From assembly GCA_026936335.1 (NCBI GenBank), contig JAPMXV010000043.1, positions 62,001 to 126,000 of the forward strand: a DNA stretch of 64,000 nucleotides, in the 5' to 3' direction. A program made the translations under genes and the position numbers. The notes below the pieces were generated by a model that was given only the letters and a program-made list of their open reading frames with translations, was not told the DNA's origin and ran no database searches. Below, in pieces: positions 42,497 through 54,148 of this stretch; position 1 is the stretch's first letter, and the number at the start of each line of letters is the position of its first letter. The stretch comes from Mantamonas sphyraenae. Taxonomy: Eukaryota; CRuMs; Mantamonadidae.

Positions 42497-44118
42497 TCAG
42501 ATGTCCTTCTGTCCATCGTCGGATGAATTGGAGATGTACTCCGGGATGGATCCCCCTTCTGCGGTGGCAGAGGTGGCGGGGAGAGCGTCGAGATCGTGGA
42601 GGAGGTGGGGTTCGCAGGAGCAGCTGTAGGTGTCTGGAGTGAGTTTCATGACGGTGTGCAGAGGTACGCTGAGAAAAGGCACGTCTTCGACCTGGTTACC
42701 GAGGAAGTAGGCCAGAATGCATCGGAGGACGGCCTGGTGGGCAATGATGACCACGGGTGCCTCGGAACGCTCGAGCTCGATGATGATGGGTTCGAGTCGC
42801 TGGATAAGGTCAACATAGGACTCTCCTTGAGGGTAGCGGTAGTGGAGTTTGTCATCTTGGCGTGCCTTGTAGTCTTCCGGGTAGCGCTCTTCGACCTGGG
42901 CGTACGTGAGGCCGTCGCAGATGCCTGCATCGATCTCGTCGAGGGCCCTCCACTGCAGAGTGGGCATGTCGGAGAGTTTCTGCAAGGGCTTTGCGGTTTC
43001 AATGGTGCGCTTGAGAGTGCTGGTCCAGATGTTGAAGGCGTCCAGGCCGGCGTCGACCTCTGCAGCCATAAAGTCGGCGAGCTTGTCTGCGTACACAAGC
43101 CCTTGGTCGCTGAGGGACGAGTCGCCTCCGAGGAGTTTGCGGACGTTGTACTCGCTCTGGCCGTGGCGAGAGATGTACAAGGGCTTGGGACTGATCTGGG
43201 TGTTCATGAGAAAGAACACGACCTTGGACTCGAGGTATCCAGCTATGAGTCGGACACGAGGGTGCACAGGTGTGAGTGAGACACAGGGATTGGTAGGGGA
43301 GCGGGGTGGACTGCAGGGAGAGCACAAACGGGCGGGCATAGGAGTGGAGTGAAGCGGTCAAAGCGACGGGGTGATCGGGACGTACACACGGCATGGGTCT
43401 CGAGATCACGTCCCCCATCGATGAGCTTGATGTAGGAATAGCCTTCCTGCTTGTCCAGAGTCTCGTAGACGGTTTCGTAATGAGCAATGCGCTGCATAAA
43501 GTCTTTGACTGCCTCTTCGGGTTCCCAGCCTTCGTAGTCGGGCGAAGAGAGCTTCGTCTTGCGGACGTTGGAATCAATAAGGTCCTTGTCGTTGCAGACC
43601 GACTCGAGAAAGATGACTTTAACGCCTGCTTCCTGGCAGCGGTCGCATATTGCCTTGCGACGACTCTTGACCGAGTTTGTGGCGTCGTAGATGCCAATGA
43701 GGGAGCCCTTTGCGTCGTCCATGTCGTTGATCATGTCTTCGAGGGCAACCATGGCGAGTTGGTGGCGCTGCTTCATGGCTTGTTCGTTGAGGGGGTCAAA
43801 GAAGCCGTGCTGCTTGTTCGCTCCCACCTTTTTGCGGCGGTAGTTGCCCACGTTGTACCAATGGACTTGGTGGCCGAGCCATTGCAGGTAACGCATAAGC
43901 TTGCGTGCAATGTGTGTCTTTCCGCGCGCAGGCAGACCGACCATGGCAAAGACGAGCTTGACTTGGTGATGCTGCACGCCGCCACCACGCACAATGTCGT
44001 ATTTGTACGGAATAAAGTCTTCGCGCAGAATTTCTCCAACAAGCTCGGGGCTGGGAGGGGCGGATGGACTGGAGGAGGAAGAAGCCGACGAAGAAGCCGA
44101 AGAAGAAGAGGTGGACAT
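42497..44118 (-). CDS. PFKFB: 6-phosphofructo-2-kinase / fructose-2,6-bisphosphatase
   Basis: Two exons: 44118-43386 and 43242-42497, using a GTACGT donor and phase 1, 492 residues. The N-terminal kinase has a Walker A loop (MVGLPARGKT) and the family segments WYNVGNYRR and YDATNSV. The C-terminal histidine-phosphatase domain has YISRHGQSEYN (phospho-acceptor His), the LDEIDAGICDG acid motif and IIAHQAVLRC (second His). The splice yields HAVSGYLESKVVFFLMN, the conserved linker of the family, which confirms the intron. The bifunctional cytosolic enzyme sets the level of fructose-2,6-bisphosphate, which controls glycolysis. All recognised catalytic motifs of both halves are present. I chose MSTSSSS at 44118 because the in-frame sequence upstream is not conserved-looking. 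Its stop lies 100 bp from the start of the giant surface gene. Confidence 0.92.
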
Positions 44119-44335
44119 CTTGCTGGACGGGCCGGGGGAAGGCCGGCGCGGGGTCCACCAAGCCAGACACCAAGTTTCTTGAAAACATGTATGTGTGGTG
44201 GGACGAGACAGAGGGTTTACGCGAGCGATTGCAGATGCGGTGAGGTAGGGTGGAAAGGAGCGGGTGAGTAGTGGCTGACACGTGTGCCAAACGTACAGGC
44301 CGAGCAAACTCGCTGGCCTGCAAAGCAGCGCCAAG
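44119..44335. promoter_or_regulatory. Divergent promoter region of PFKFB and anoctamin 1
   Basis: 217 bp separate the two divergent start codons. No distinct box is recognised; function is inferred from position. Confidence 0.35.
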
Positions 44336-47300
44336 ATGAAGGCTCTGACGGGCTTTGCCAAGGGTCTGACTGAGGTGGACGACGAAGACTTGAAGGCTCA
44401 GGACACGGAGATGGGTGTGGACCGTCGCCTGTCGACGTCGACGGAGCAGCACCAGATGTACGAGCTGGCGTGTGCAAATGCGGAGGAGGAGCTCGCGGAA
44501 GAAAACGACGGCCTCGGTCGCATCGACTATGTGCTGAACTACCCGATCCCGAAGCAGGGCAAGACCCGCCAGGGAGAGGCCAAGGAGGTGACGGACAAGG
44601 AGAAGAAGGTCGAGCAACGCAACCGCATGTACCGCGACGTGTTTCTGGCGATTGCACGAGCCAAGGGTGCCAAGATCACAGAAGTCGTGTCGCAGGATCA
44701 GGATGAGGTAAGAACGGGTGACGACACGCAGGCAGGAGAGACATGGGGGTCGGCAGCACCCGCCATTGGAACGACGCACACGTGTCGTGCGTATGTGCAG
44801 AGCAGAAGCGAGGAGAAACGAGTCTGGGTCGCTGACACAACGTCCACTTTTCTTCATGGGCCGCCCTCTCCCCACCCACTCAGGTTTTCGTCCTCGTGTA
44901 CCTGCCCATGAAGACGCTGGTGGCCGAAGCCGAGGAAGCCAAGCTGAGCATTCCGCTGAACGAACCGGCAGACTGGAGCGCAGACTACGAGTGGGACTTT
45001 ACCACCGAGGTAAGCAGCACAAACGCATCGCGGCATGTTTGCATTTTTTTGGACGTCGCCTGAGGAAACAGCCTGCAAGGGCGCCACCACGATCCGCAGA
45101 CCAGATCTGCGGCCCATGGACCAACGCACATGGAAGTATGCACGCGTGTGCGGTGCACGATTTGTCGTGGTGTGTCCATGGTGGCGATCCGGGGGACGTT
45201 TTTGTTTTCGTTGCAGGGTGAAAGAAAATCCAGGAACGTCGAGCGCGCGCGCGTTTGCGACAAACGCGACCGCGCGTCCGTTTTATCGTTTGCGTTCCTT
45301 GATTTGCACAGTGTTTTGGGTTATGAGGCATGCACACGGGAGTGCTCACACACACACATGCACAACACACAAATTCACACACACACCCGCCACGCACCGG
45401 CCGCAGTTCACAGAGGCAGGCTTGCGCACCGGCGCGTACAAGGGTTCCGGTGACGTGACCCAGTTCTTCCGCCAGTCGCAGCGCTCTCTGCTGACCAAGA
45501 ACTTCCTACTGAAGATCGAGTTTATGGAGCCCGACGGATGGGATCTGGAGAACCGCATCTCGGCAGCCATCAAGGAAAAGGCCGGCAAGGCAACCGAGCT
45601 GTCGAACCGCGCCTCGGACAGCGAGGACGTGCTGAGTGCGCTCAAGAAGCGTGAGGCGTCGCGCAAGGAGATCAACATCAACGTGCTGTTCAAGCGCAAG
45701 GCATTCACGTCGTGGTACCCGCTTCACAACGAGGAGAACCGACAGGATCTTCGCAACACCTGGTCGGGCATCCAGAACTTCTTCCGTACGCGCCAGCCGA
45801 TCAACAAGATCCGCCAGTACTACGGCGAAAAGGTGGCTCTGTACTTTGCCTGGCTGGGCCACTACACGACCTGGCTGCTCATCCCGTCGCTGTTTGGCAT
45901 CATCACCTTCATTGTGGGCCTCGCGGAACACACGGACGCCAACAACAACATGACCATCCCGTTCTCGATCATCGTTGGCCTGTGGGGCACCTTTTACCTC
46001 GAGTCGTGGAAGCGCAAGCAGGCCACGCTTGCGTTCCAGTGGAACGTGCAAAACTTTGAGGAAACCGAACAGGCACGGCCCGAGTTCTACGGCGAGCTGG
46101 AGCCCAGTGAGGTCACCGGCGAGCTGGAGATGGTCTACCCTTCGTACAAGCGCTGGGGTAAGTACACCGCAGGCTTTGTCTCGATCATGGTGATGCTGGG
46201 CGTGGTGGTCATTGCCGTGATTGCCATCATGATGTACCGCTTGTGGATCAAGACTCAGGACCAGAACAGGTTCCTGCCGGCCACAGGCGGTATCATGAAC
46301 GCGCTGACCATTAACATCTTGAACTTTGTGTACGGCCGCCTGGCCCGTGCCCTCACCGACTGGGAGAACCACCGCACGCAGACCGAGTACGAGGACCAGC
46401 TGATCATCAAGACCTTCCTGTTCCAGTTCATCAACTCGTACAGCTCGCTGTTCTACATTTCGTTCTTCAAGCCCAACGCGGTTCTGTTCACGTACGTGGA
46501 CCACTGCGAGAACGACGATTGCCTGAGCGAGACCAGTTCGCAGCTGGGCGGCATCCTGGTGACCAAGATGGTGATTGGCAACGCCCAGGAGGTGATCATG
46601 CCCATCCTGAAGGGCAAGTTTGCACTGTGGAACGAACAGCGCAACATGACGGAGGAGCAGAAGAAGGCGGCCAACGAGAAGAAGGCTGGCGTGAGCCAGT
46701 GGGAGCGTGAGGCCAAGCTCAACCCCTACGAGTCGACGTTTTCCGACTACAACGAGATTGTGATCCAGTTTGGATACGTGACGTTGTTTGTGGTGGCCTT
46801 CCCGCTGGCCCCTGTGCTGGCTGTGGCCAACAACCTGATTGAGATCCGTTCGGACAGCTACAAGCTGAACAACGGTTACCGTCGCCCTGCACCCGAAATG
46901 GCTGAGGACATTGGCTCGTGGTACCCGATCCTCGAGTCCATTGCCATGATTGCCGTGCTGACCAACTCTCTGATCATTGCCTTTACCTCCACGATTCTGG
47001 CCAACATTCCGCTGGTGTGGAAGTACTGGGTGGTGGCCATTCTGGAGCACTCCATTCTGATCCTCAAGTTTGTGGTGGCCGAGCTTGTGCCGGATGTGCC
47101 GGCGGACGTGCTGCTCACCATGGAGCGTGCCGAATACCAGCGCCAGAAGGCTGTGGATAAGATCCAGAACCAGCTGGAGGAGGCCAAGCCGTCGCACGAC
47201 CCGATCAAGAAGCACGACCGTGCTCTCGTGTCTGACTCGTTCAAGTTTGACATTGACAACGACAATGAGGCCTTTGTCCTTGTGCCTCCGCTCGTGAAGC

Positions 47301-47461
47301 TGTTCAAGCAGCGTGACGAGCTCGGCATCGACGCCTCGTACGACTCGGTCATCGGTTACTACGACTTTAAGGAGCTCAAGCAAGGCCGCATCTACCTCGA
47401 GGAGCACTACGACTTGCCCGAGTCGTATTCCACGGAGGATGCCGCCAAGTACATCGGATGA
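44336..47461 (+). CDS. Anoctamin (TMEM16) family membrane protein 1
   Basis: Three exons: 44336-44707, 44884-45009 and 45407-47461 (donors GTAAGA and GTAAGC), 850 residues. The family core is clear: IRQYYGEKVALYFAWLGHYT at the first membrane helix, NWENHRTQTEYED-like DWENHRTQTEYED between helices, and YNEIVIQFGYVTLFVVAFPL followed by NNLIEIRSDSYKL. Anoctamins bind two Ca2+ ions with acids on helices 6-8. Here GNAQEV (helix 6), the two Glu of the EIVIQFGY region (helix 7) and E/D of IEIRSD (helix 8) line up with those ligands. A Ca2+-activated scramblase or chloride channel is therefore plausible; which one cannot be decided by eye. A ~230-residue cytosolic N-terminal domain precedes the membrane part. 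Intron 2 (397 bp) is CA-rich. A second anoctamin lies 7 kb downstream. Confidence 0.9.
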
Positions 47462-47575
47462 GCAGTGCCATCGCGATGTTGTGAGACAAGAATGTTGACA
47501 TGAAGCAATGAAGGAGGTGCTTGTGTGTTCAGGGACGACGGCCGCGAATGCGCGCGCAGCCCAATCGTCGACAGC

Positions 47576-50087
47576 ATGGGATTCTTGTTGGCGCAGCCGA
47601 TTGTGAATGAATACGAAGAGTATGTGGTCGTGGCATTCGTGCTGTACATTCTGTACACGCTAGTGCTGAAGAAGCCCACAAAGAAGAGGTAGGTGTGTGC
47701 GGTTCCCCGCTGCGATCCCCGCTCTGGGCCCAACATAGACATTGCGCTGCCAAACTATGTCGCACAAGCAGAGTGGCGTCGTTGTCGTGTGTTGTCGTAC
47801 TATGCATGAGAACAAAGCAACCAGTACACGGACAGAAGCGACGGATGTACGCCATTCGGAAGTGAGCTGACGTGGTTCGTCCGCACCACAGCAACATCGT
47901 CATTCCGGCGTCGATGAAGAAGAAACCCCAGGGATCCAAGAAAAAGAAGGTGAGGATGGGTCCATGGTGGCCCCTGGTGGGAACATACCTCTGGACAGCA
48001 GAGTCAATTCGGTCAACTAGGCGTGCGTGCAGCGCAAATGCGGCGGCGCCAAACGCGTCGCGAACCGGCTCTCGCAGACTGGCGTTCCCTGAAGAGAAAC
48101 GCTCACACGCACAAACACACACACATCTGATTGCACATCACACAAGATTCCGGAGGGCTACAAGCCTGTGCTGCTGCTCTATGGCACACAAACCGGCACC
48201 AGCGAGGCGTTTGCCAGGCGTATTGCCCGTGAGGCCAAGCGCTTCAAGTTCTGGCCGCGCATCGTGGATCTCGAAGATGCAGATATTGTATGTCGGTGTT
48301 GTAATGCCCACAGGGACCCATTGTGAAGGGTGGCACACGCTGCAGTGCGCCTGGGCTTGCACGGTTTTCCCTTGTTGCTACAGAATGTGCCACCGCCACC
48401 ACACACGATTGACCGTAAAGACTCACACCCTCGCCGTTTTGGTGTTGTGCAGACGGATCTGGAGGCAGCGCAGCTGGCAATCCTGTTTGTTGCCACGTAC
48501 GGAGAGGGCGAACCGCCCGACGGAGCGCGCACCTTCCACGAGGAACTCAGCTCATTGGACGAGCCAGAGGCGCTGCAGAACCTGGACTTTTGCATCTTTG
48601 GCCTTGGCAACTCCACGTACGAATACTTCAACGCGTTTGCCAAAGACACCGAAGCCAACCTTGCGCGTCTGGGTGCAACAAAGGTGTATCCCACGGGCCT
48701 GGGTGATGACAACAAAAACCTGGAGGACGATTTCGGCGAGTGGAGGGAGGAGCTGTTTCCCAAGTTGTGCGAACACTACGGGATGGAGGCGGCGGTCAAC
48801 AAAGGGAACCAAGAGTGCGAGTTGAAGCTTGTCCAGGTCGAGGCAGGAAGCAAGGAAGCGCGCAGGTTCAAAACAAGCACACTGGTGGATCAGAAGCACC
48901 CGCACGCCATGCGAGTGGTGGTTAACCGCGAGCTGCACTCGGAAGCGTCGGATAGGTCGTGCCGCCACCTTGAACTCGATCTGAGCGACACGACTGTGGC
49001 ATACCAGGCGGGCGACCACTTGGGCGTGTATCCCGAGAACAATGCAGAGATGGTGGAGCGTGTGGCGTCCTTGCTCAAGGTTGACCTGGACGAGATGTTT
49101 GCGCTGGAACCGCTGGACGAAGAGACAAAGGTGCCATTCCCGACACCGTGCTCGTACCGCACCGCACTGACCCATTACGTGGACATCACCAATGTTCCAC
49201 GCAAGAACGTGTTTGCGGCCATGGCGCAGTATGCATCCGACCCTGAGGAGCAGAAGCGCCTGGAGCTGATTGCCTCCATCTCCCCCGAAGGCAAGCAGCT
49301 GTTCCACGAATACGTGGTGGACAGCTGCAGGTGCATCGCCGAAGTGTTGGAGGACTATCCTTCGCTCCAGGTTCCCGCGGAGCATTTCTTTGAGCTGATG
49401 CCCACACTGCAACCGCGCTTCTTTTCCATCTCGTCCTCCAGCAAGGTGGACAGCAAGCGGCTGTCGATCACGGCGGTGGTGGTGCGATATCACACCAGCA
49501 CTGGCCGTTTGGCGGAGGGAGTATGCACCACCTGGATGGAGAAGCTGTTGCCCAGCCCAGCGCTGGAGCCTCGCATGCTTGCGTGGGTGCGCCGATCCAA
49601 CTTTCACTTGCCGCGCAACATGTCGCGACCCATTGTGTTGGTGGGCCCCGGCACGGGGTTGGCTCCCCTGCGAGGCTTCCTGCATGACCTGCGTGTGGCC
49701 CGCGAAAAGGGTCGCAATGTAGGCGAGTGTGTGCTGTACTTTGGCTGCCGCCACCCGGAGCTGGACTTTCTGTACCGCGAGGAACTGGAGGGGTTCAAGC
49801 AAGATGGTACCCTGAAAGAGCTGCACGTGAGCTTCAGCCGTGTGGAGGGCCAAGAGAAGGAGTATGTGCAGCACCGGATGGCGAAGAACCAAGAGGAGCT
49901 CTGGCGGCAGCTGTACACGGAGAAAGGCTACCTGTTTGTGTGTGGCGATGCAAAAGGCATGTCCAAGGATGTGCACGCCACGCTGCTTTCCATGGCGCGC
50001 AATGTTGGCGGTCTCACCGACGAGGAAACCGCGGCGTGGATCAAGGACATGGAGAAGAAAAACAGGTACCTGAAGGATGTGTGGTGA
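47576..50087 (+). CDS. NADPH-cytochrome P450 reductase
   Basis: Four exons: 47576-47688, 47892-47949, 48147-48287 and 48453-50087 (donors GTAGGT, GTGAGG, GTATGT), 648 residues. The first exon encodes a single N-terminal anchor helix (VVVAFVLYILYTLVL), as in ER-bound reductases. Then come the FMN domain (LLLYGTQTGTSEAFARR, FVATYGEGEPPD, FGLGNSTYEYFN), the FAD domain (RFFSISSS, GVCTTWM) and the NADPH domain (VLVGPGTGLAPLRGFL, YFGCRHPELDFLY, VCGDAKGMSKDV). The chain ends in DVW, placing the aromatic residue that stacks on FAD at the very C-terminus. It passes electrons from NADPH to microsomal P450s and related haem enzymes. No P450 gene is in the window. The start is the first ATG with a membrane anchor, 114 bp after the anoctamin stop. 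Confidence 0.92.
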
Positions 50088-50171
50088 GCAGAGAGCGACG
50101 CTGAGCAAGAATGCAAACCAAAAACACGTGCGCGTGATGGTCCACGGAAACAAGATTCACCAAATTTGCCA

Positions 50172-52655
50172 ATGAGCGAGAGCAGCGAAGAAGCGCCGGC
50201 CGTGAGCTGGCTGCCATCCAGCAACGCTGAACCCACGCAAACAGACACAACGATCAGCAGAGGCACCTACGACAAGGATGTCTCTGAGGAGCAGTGGATC
50301 AACACAGCAGATGGGCCCTTTGAAGCGTCGGTACAATGCGTGGCGGCCGGGAAGAACATGGTGCGCGTGCAACTTCACGTCTCCACCGACGCTGAGCCGA
50401 GTCACGTGTTCCGAAGCGATTTTGAGAGTCAGCTGGACTCACTGCATCCTTTTGCAGTTAGCCATACGCCATACGAGGATGCGGACGTGACATGGGAGGA
50501 GAAACAGGGTGTGGTGGACGTTCGAGACGCGTTGGGACGCGTTGTGCTTCGTTTGGACGACGCACGCGTGCGAGACACAGAAACGGTGAACGGTTTGCGC
50601 ATGCGCGTGCCGTTTGCAGTATTCCCGGACGCCGAAGTGTCGCAGGTGATGTGTTTTGGCCTGGGCAACCGAGCCCAACCACACACCAGCCTCTGTGGAC
50701 GCCGCTACGCCATGTGGAACACAGATTGTGGACCATTTGAAGTAGGCACAGATCCTTTGTACGGTTGCATTCCAATTGTGCACTTTATGAACACGGAAGG
50801 AGTGTGCGTGACCATCTTCTTCGACCACCCGGCAAGGAGCTTTCTGGATCTGACCTCGTTGGAGCCCGCACACATGGACACGGCTGCACGCTTCATGGTA
50901 TGCTATGTGATGGTAGGAAGCCTGCAGGAGAACATGGCAGCATACGCAGGGCTCACAGGACCTGCGTTTGTTCCACCCCTCAAGGCCCTTGGCGCACACC
51001 AGTGCAGATGGAGCTATTTCCCCGACAGCCGCGTCCAGGAAGTGGCCAACCTCATGCGCGAGCACAGGATTCCCTGTGACTGGATTCACCTGGACATCCA
51101 CTACATGGAAAACTACAAGAGTTTCAGCGTGGACCACGAACGATTTCCCGATCTTCCGGCCCTCACCGAGTCCTTGCACAAACAGGGATTCAACATCATG
51201 AGCATCATTGACCCTGGAATCGGAACGGCTGACGAAGGGTACGAGGTGCTCAAGTCCGGACGCGAGGGCGGGCATTTTTGCACGGTTGGCGAGGAACTCT
51301 ATGCGGGTGTGTGCTGGCCGGGCGAGGCAAATTTCCCCGATTTCCTGTCAGAGAGGACACGCGAGTGGTGGGGCAAACAGTACGCAAGGCTGTATGACGC
51401 TGGAATCGATGGGTTTTGGTCAGACATGAACGAACCAGCGATCCTGACCATGTTTGGAGCGACGACGGCACCCAACGAGATGGTCCACGACGTAGATGGC
51501 ACAAAATGGTACCATGGCGTACTTCACAACCTGTACGGCTCCAAGATGTCGCAGGCGGCGTTTGCTGGGGCCGACGCATCGGATCATGCGCCATTCTTCC
51601 TGTCACGCTCGCTTTGGGCAGGATCCCACCGACACAGCATCGCATGGACAGGCGACAATCTTTCCACATGGGAACACCTGCGTTTGAGCATCCCGCACAC
51701 GCTAAACTTGGCCATGAGCGGCATCCCTGCCGGGCCAGACACGGGCGGTTTTCACCAGGATTGCCACGGAGAGCTGCTGGCTCGATGGTACCAGCTGTCG
51801 TGTCTTCTTCCATTCGCACGGAACCATTGCAGCCTGGACAGTGCAGACCAAGAGCCGTGGGTTTTTGGAGACTCTGTTGTAGCCACGTGCCGTGCAGCAC
51901 TGGAGCTGCGCATGCAGCTGCTGCCGTACTTGTTCAGCGTGTGGATGCACTACACGGAAACACTGGAGCCGATTGTGTCCCCGTTGGCGGCTTTCTTCCC
52001 GGGATGTTCATCGCGCGACCGCGACGACTTGTACTTGCTGGGCCGCGACCTGTTGGTGGTCCCGCAGGTCCATCCAGATGCAGACCGCGTCGAAGTTGAG
52101 CTCCCTGAAGATGTGCTGTGGTTTGATTTGAACTCTGGGCGGCCTCGCCAAGGTGGGGTGTCACTGGACACGCCATTCGAGGCTCCACCGCCTGTCCTTG
52201 CTCGCAATGGTTGTGTCGTGCCCATGTGGCCCGTGCAGCAGTATGTGGGTGAGAAAACCATCACTTTGCTCACACTGCGTGTGTTTGCACTGGACACGGC
52301 TTTCAGCGCCACCCTCACGCTCGACTCTGGGGACGGAACCGGTGATGTGTTGACGTGCCAGTTCGACGTCGACGCCTCCAGTGACACGTCCACCACGTTT
52401 TCTTGCACATGCATCTCGGGCCATGAGTTTGCCTCGCGGATCTCCACCGTGCGAGTGTGCTGGATGAACAGCGCAAGCAGCCCTGCCGTGGCTGACGAGG
52501 GCGCTACTTGGCAATCCGCATTGGACGAGACCGTGTCTCAGGACTGCATGTTGCAGTCCGTGGACCTCCAAGACGACACTCCCGTGGCCATGGTCGACGT
52601 TGTTGGAGATCAGCCTCTGGCTGGGTTTGCGCTGACGTTTTCGCTGCTTGGGTGA
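50172..52655 (+). CDS. GH31 alpha-glucosidase
   Basis: 827 residues, single exon, starting MSESSEEAP. Both GH31 signatures are present: GFWSDMNEP with the nucleophile Asp418, and the acid/base Asp495 in WTGDN following GSHRHSIA. The substrate-binding DWIHLDIHYME and SIIDPGI strands and the C-terminal beta-sandwich are also recognisable. The family hydrolyses terminal alpha-linked glucose. No signal peptide or membrane anchor is visible (polar acidic start), unlike ER glucosidase II or lysosomal acid glucosidase, so the enzyme is predicted cytosolic, closer to neutral alpha-glucosidase C-like or bacterial-type enzymes. Glycogen or oligosaccharide breakdown is a reasonable guess. Its stop lies only 20 bp from the stop of the convergent aminotransferase. 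Confidence 0.9.
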   Translation: MSESSEEAPAVSWLPSSNAEPTQTDTTISRGTYDKDVSEEQWINTADGPFEASVQCVAAGKNMVRVQLHVSTDAEPSHVFRSDFESQLDSLHPFAVSHTPYEDADVTWEEKQGVVDVRDALGRVVLRLDDARVRDTETVNGLRMRVPFAVFPDAEVSQVMCFGLGNRAQPHTSLCGRRYAMWNTDCGPFEVGTDPLYGCIPIVHFMNTEGVCVTIFFDHPARSFLDLTSLEPAHMDTAARFMVCYVMVGSLQENMAAYAGLTGPAFVPPLKALGAHQCRWSYFPDSRVQEVANLMREHRIPCDWIHLDIHYMENYKSFSVDHERFPDLPALTESLHKQGFNIMSIIDPGIGTADEGYEVLKSGREGGHFCTVGEELYAGVCWPGEANFPDFLSERTREWWGKQYARLYDAGIDGFWSDMNEPAILTMFGATTAPNEMVHDVDGTKWYHGVLHNLYGSKMSQAAFAGADASDHAPFFLSRSLWAGSHRHSIAWTGDNLSTWEHLRLSIPHTLNLAMSGIPAGPDTGGFHQDCHGELLARWYQLSCLLPFARNHCSLDSADQEPWVFGDSVVATCRAALELRMQLLPYLFSVWMHYTETLEPIVSPLAAFFPGCSSRDRDDLYLLGRDLLVVPQVHPDADRVEVELPEDVLWFDLNSGRPRQGGVSLDTPFEAPPPVLARNGCVVPMWPVQQYVGEKTITLLTLRVFALDTAFSATLTLDSGDGTGDVLTCQFDVDASSDTSTTFSCTCISGHEFASRISTVRVCWMNSASSPAVADEGATWQSALDETVSQDCMLQSVDLQDDTPVAMVDVVGDQPLAGFALTFSLLG

Positions 52656-52675
52656 TCAAGGTCCGGTTTTTGAAT

Positions 52676-53981
52676 TCATTTTGCATCAATTGCCTCTCGC
52701 ATCTTCTCACTCGCACACGTTTTGCTTTCGAGCCATGAGGCGAGTGTGTCTGTGAAGCGGGTGCACGCCGCCGAGAGCTGTTCCTGGTCGTAGTATGCAA
52801 AGCAAAGCCGCATACAGTGTGAGTGAGAGGATCCCACGTCTGCTTGAAAGAGTTTGCCAGGTTTGAATGCAACGGGAGAGTCTCCAGCCTGGGCAAACTC
52901 CAACAACTCGGCAGTGTCCAAAGACGTGTCCTCCAGCTCGACCCAAACAAAATATCCACCGTGCACAGGGCCCAACACACGTGCAGGGAGCTCTTTAAGG
53001 CCAATGTCGAGGTGCTCAAGCATCGTTGTGCAGCCGTTGGCATACCAGGTGCGTGAGACCTCGAGCTGCTTCGCCTGCTCGCCCGTAGCAACAAAGTCCG
53101 AGACAAATGCACCCATGAGGGGATTGAGGCCACCACCAGAGCGCAGTAGGCCATGCTTTGCGAATCGCTCAGTATTGGTCTTGCTGGAGAGCACCCAGGC
53201 CACGCGCACCCCAGGACCAAGGATTTTGGAGAAGCTGCCCACAGAGAACACCACGTCGGGCTTACCATCGTTCGCCGCTCCATTGTCAGTGCATATCCCT
53301 CGCATCTATCCTTGAGGCGTCATAGAATCACCCCTCACTCACCCCATCAAAGTACAACGAGCCGGGAAGGGACGACGGAGCGTTCGGGAAGGATAGGAGC
53401 TGGTAGACCTCGTCAGCCACGATGGAAAAGTCATACTTGCGGGCCATGGACACAAGAGCAGTCCTGCGGGTGCTGCTCATGGTGATTCCGGTCGGGTTGT
53501 GGTGAATGGGCACCGTGTACAGTAGCGACGGCTGATGCTCTTGGCAAAGCTTCTCAAACTGCTCGTCCACAACGATGCCCTCTTCATCCATGTCCACCCC
53601 GACTGTGGTCCAGCCTGTGTCACGCAGGAGCTCAAGAGCCAAGAAGTAGGTTGGGGATTCGACCAAGGCGACTTTGGGTTTGCCCTGTGGCGGGGCGAGC
53701 AACAGGGAGGCCATGAGGATGCCCTGTGAGGCGCCATTACAGATGAAAAGATTCTCTGCGGCCACTGTGTCGCCGTAACCGTGCTCAGTGCACAATTGGG
53801 CGACCTGGTCACGTAGTTCTGGCTCTCCTTGCTCGCGGCCGTACGACATGAGGGACCAGTTGTCCTCACCATTGTCCATGATATGCTGCGTGCTTTCACG
53901 CAGCTTCTCCCACGGCAGCAGCTGCTTGGGCGGGTGACCTACGCCTAGATTGAGCAATTTCTTGCCTGTGGTTGAGGACAT
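52676..53981 (-). CDS. PLP-dependent class I/II aminotransferase
   Basis: Two exons: 53981-53343 and 53305-52676 (donor GTGAGT, 37-bp intron, phase 0), 422 residues. The fold-type I signatures are present: NLGVGHPP at the N-terminus, NGASQGILMA, the aromatic/Asn segment IHHNPTG, VADEVYQLL and the Schiff-base lysine in SVGSFSKILGPGVRVAW. The pattern resembles the 2-aminoadipate/kynurenine/valine-pyruvate branch; the substrate cannot be chosen by eye. The intron is very short, and the acceptor (GGATAG) is poor, so the exact junction may shift by a few codons (MRGICTD is the least certain part). An upstream in-frame Met at 54098 would add a 39-residue, possibly mitochondrial, extension. The gene is divergent from anoctamin 2. 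Confidence 0.82.
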
Positions 53982-54148
53982 CGACTTGCCCTGCAGAGCG
54001 CACTCGTTGTCGAAAGCACCGGAGCACTTCAATGCTCCAAAAGCAAGTGGTAGCAGAAACGATTTGCAACGCAGTTGAGGGCAGGGCGAGGGAGACATGG
54101 GCGAGCAGAGCTGCGCCCCGTTGCGCGAGCCGTCCCAACCCACCGACA

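Noticed and set aside
45506-47407. Minus-strand open frame of 633 codons opposite anoctamin 1
   Set aside because: Antisense shadow of a strongly conserved membrane protein gene; a similar shadow occurs opposite anoctamin 2.
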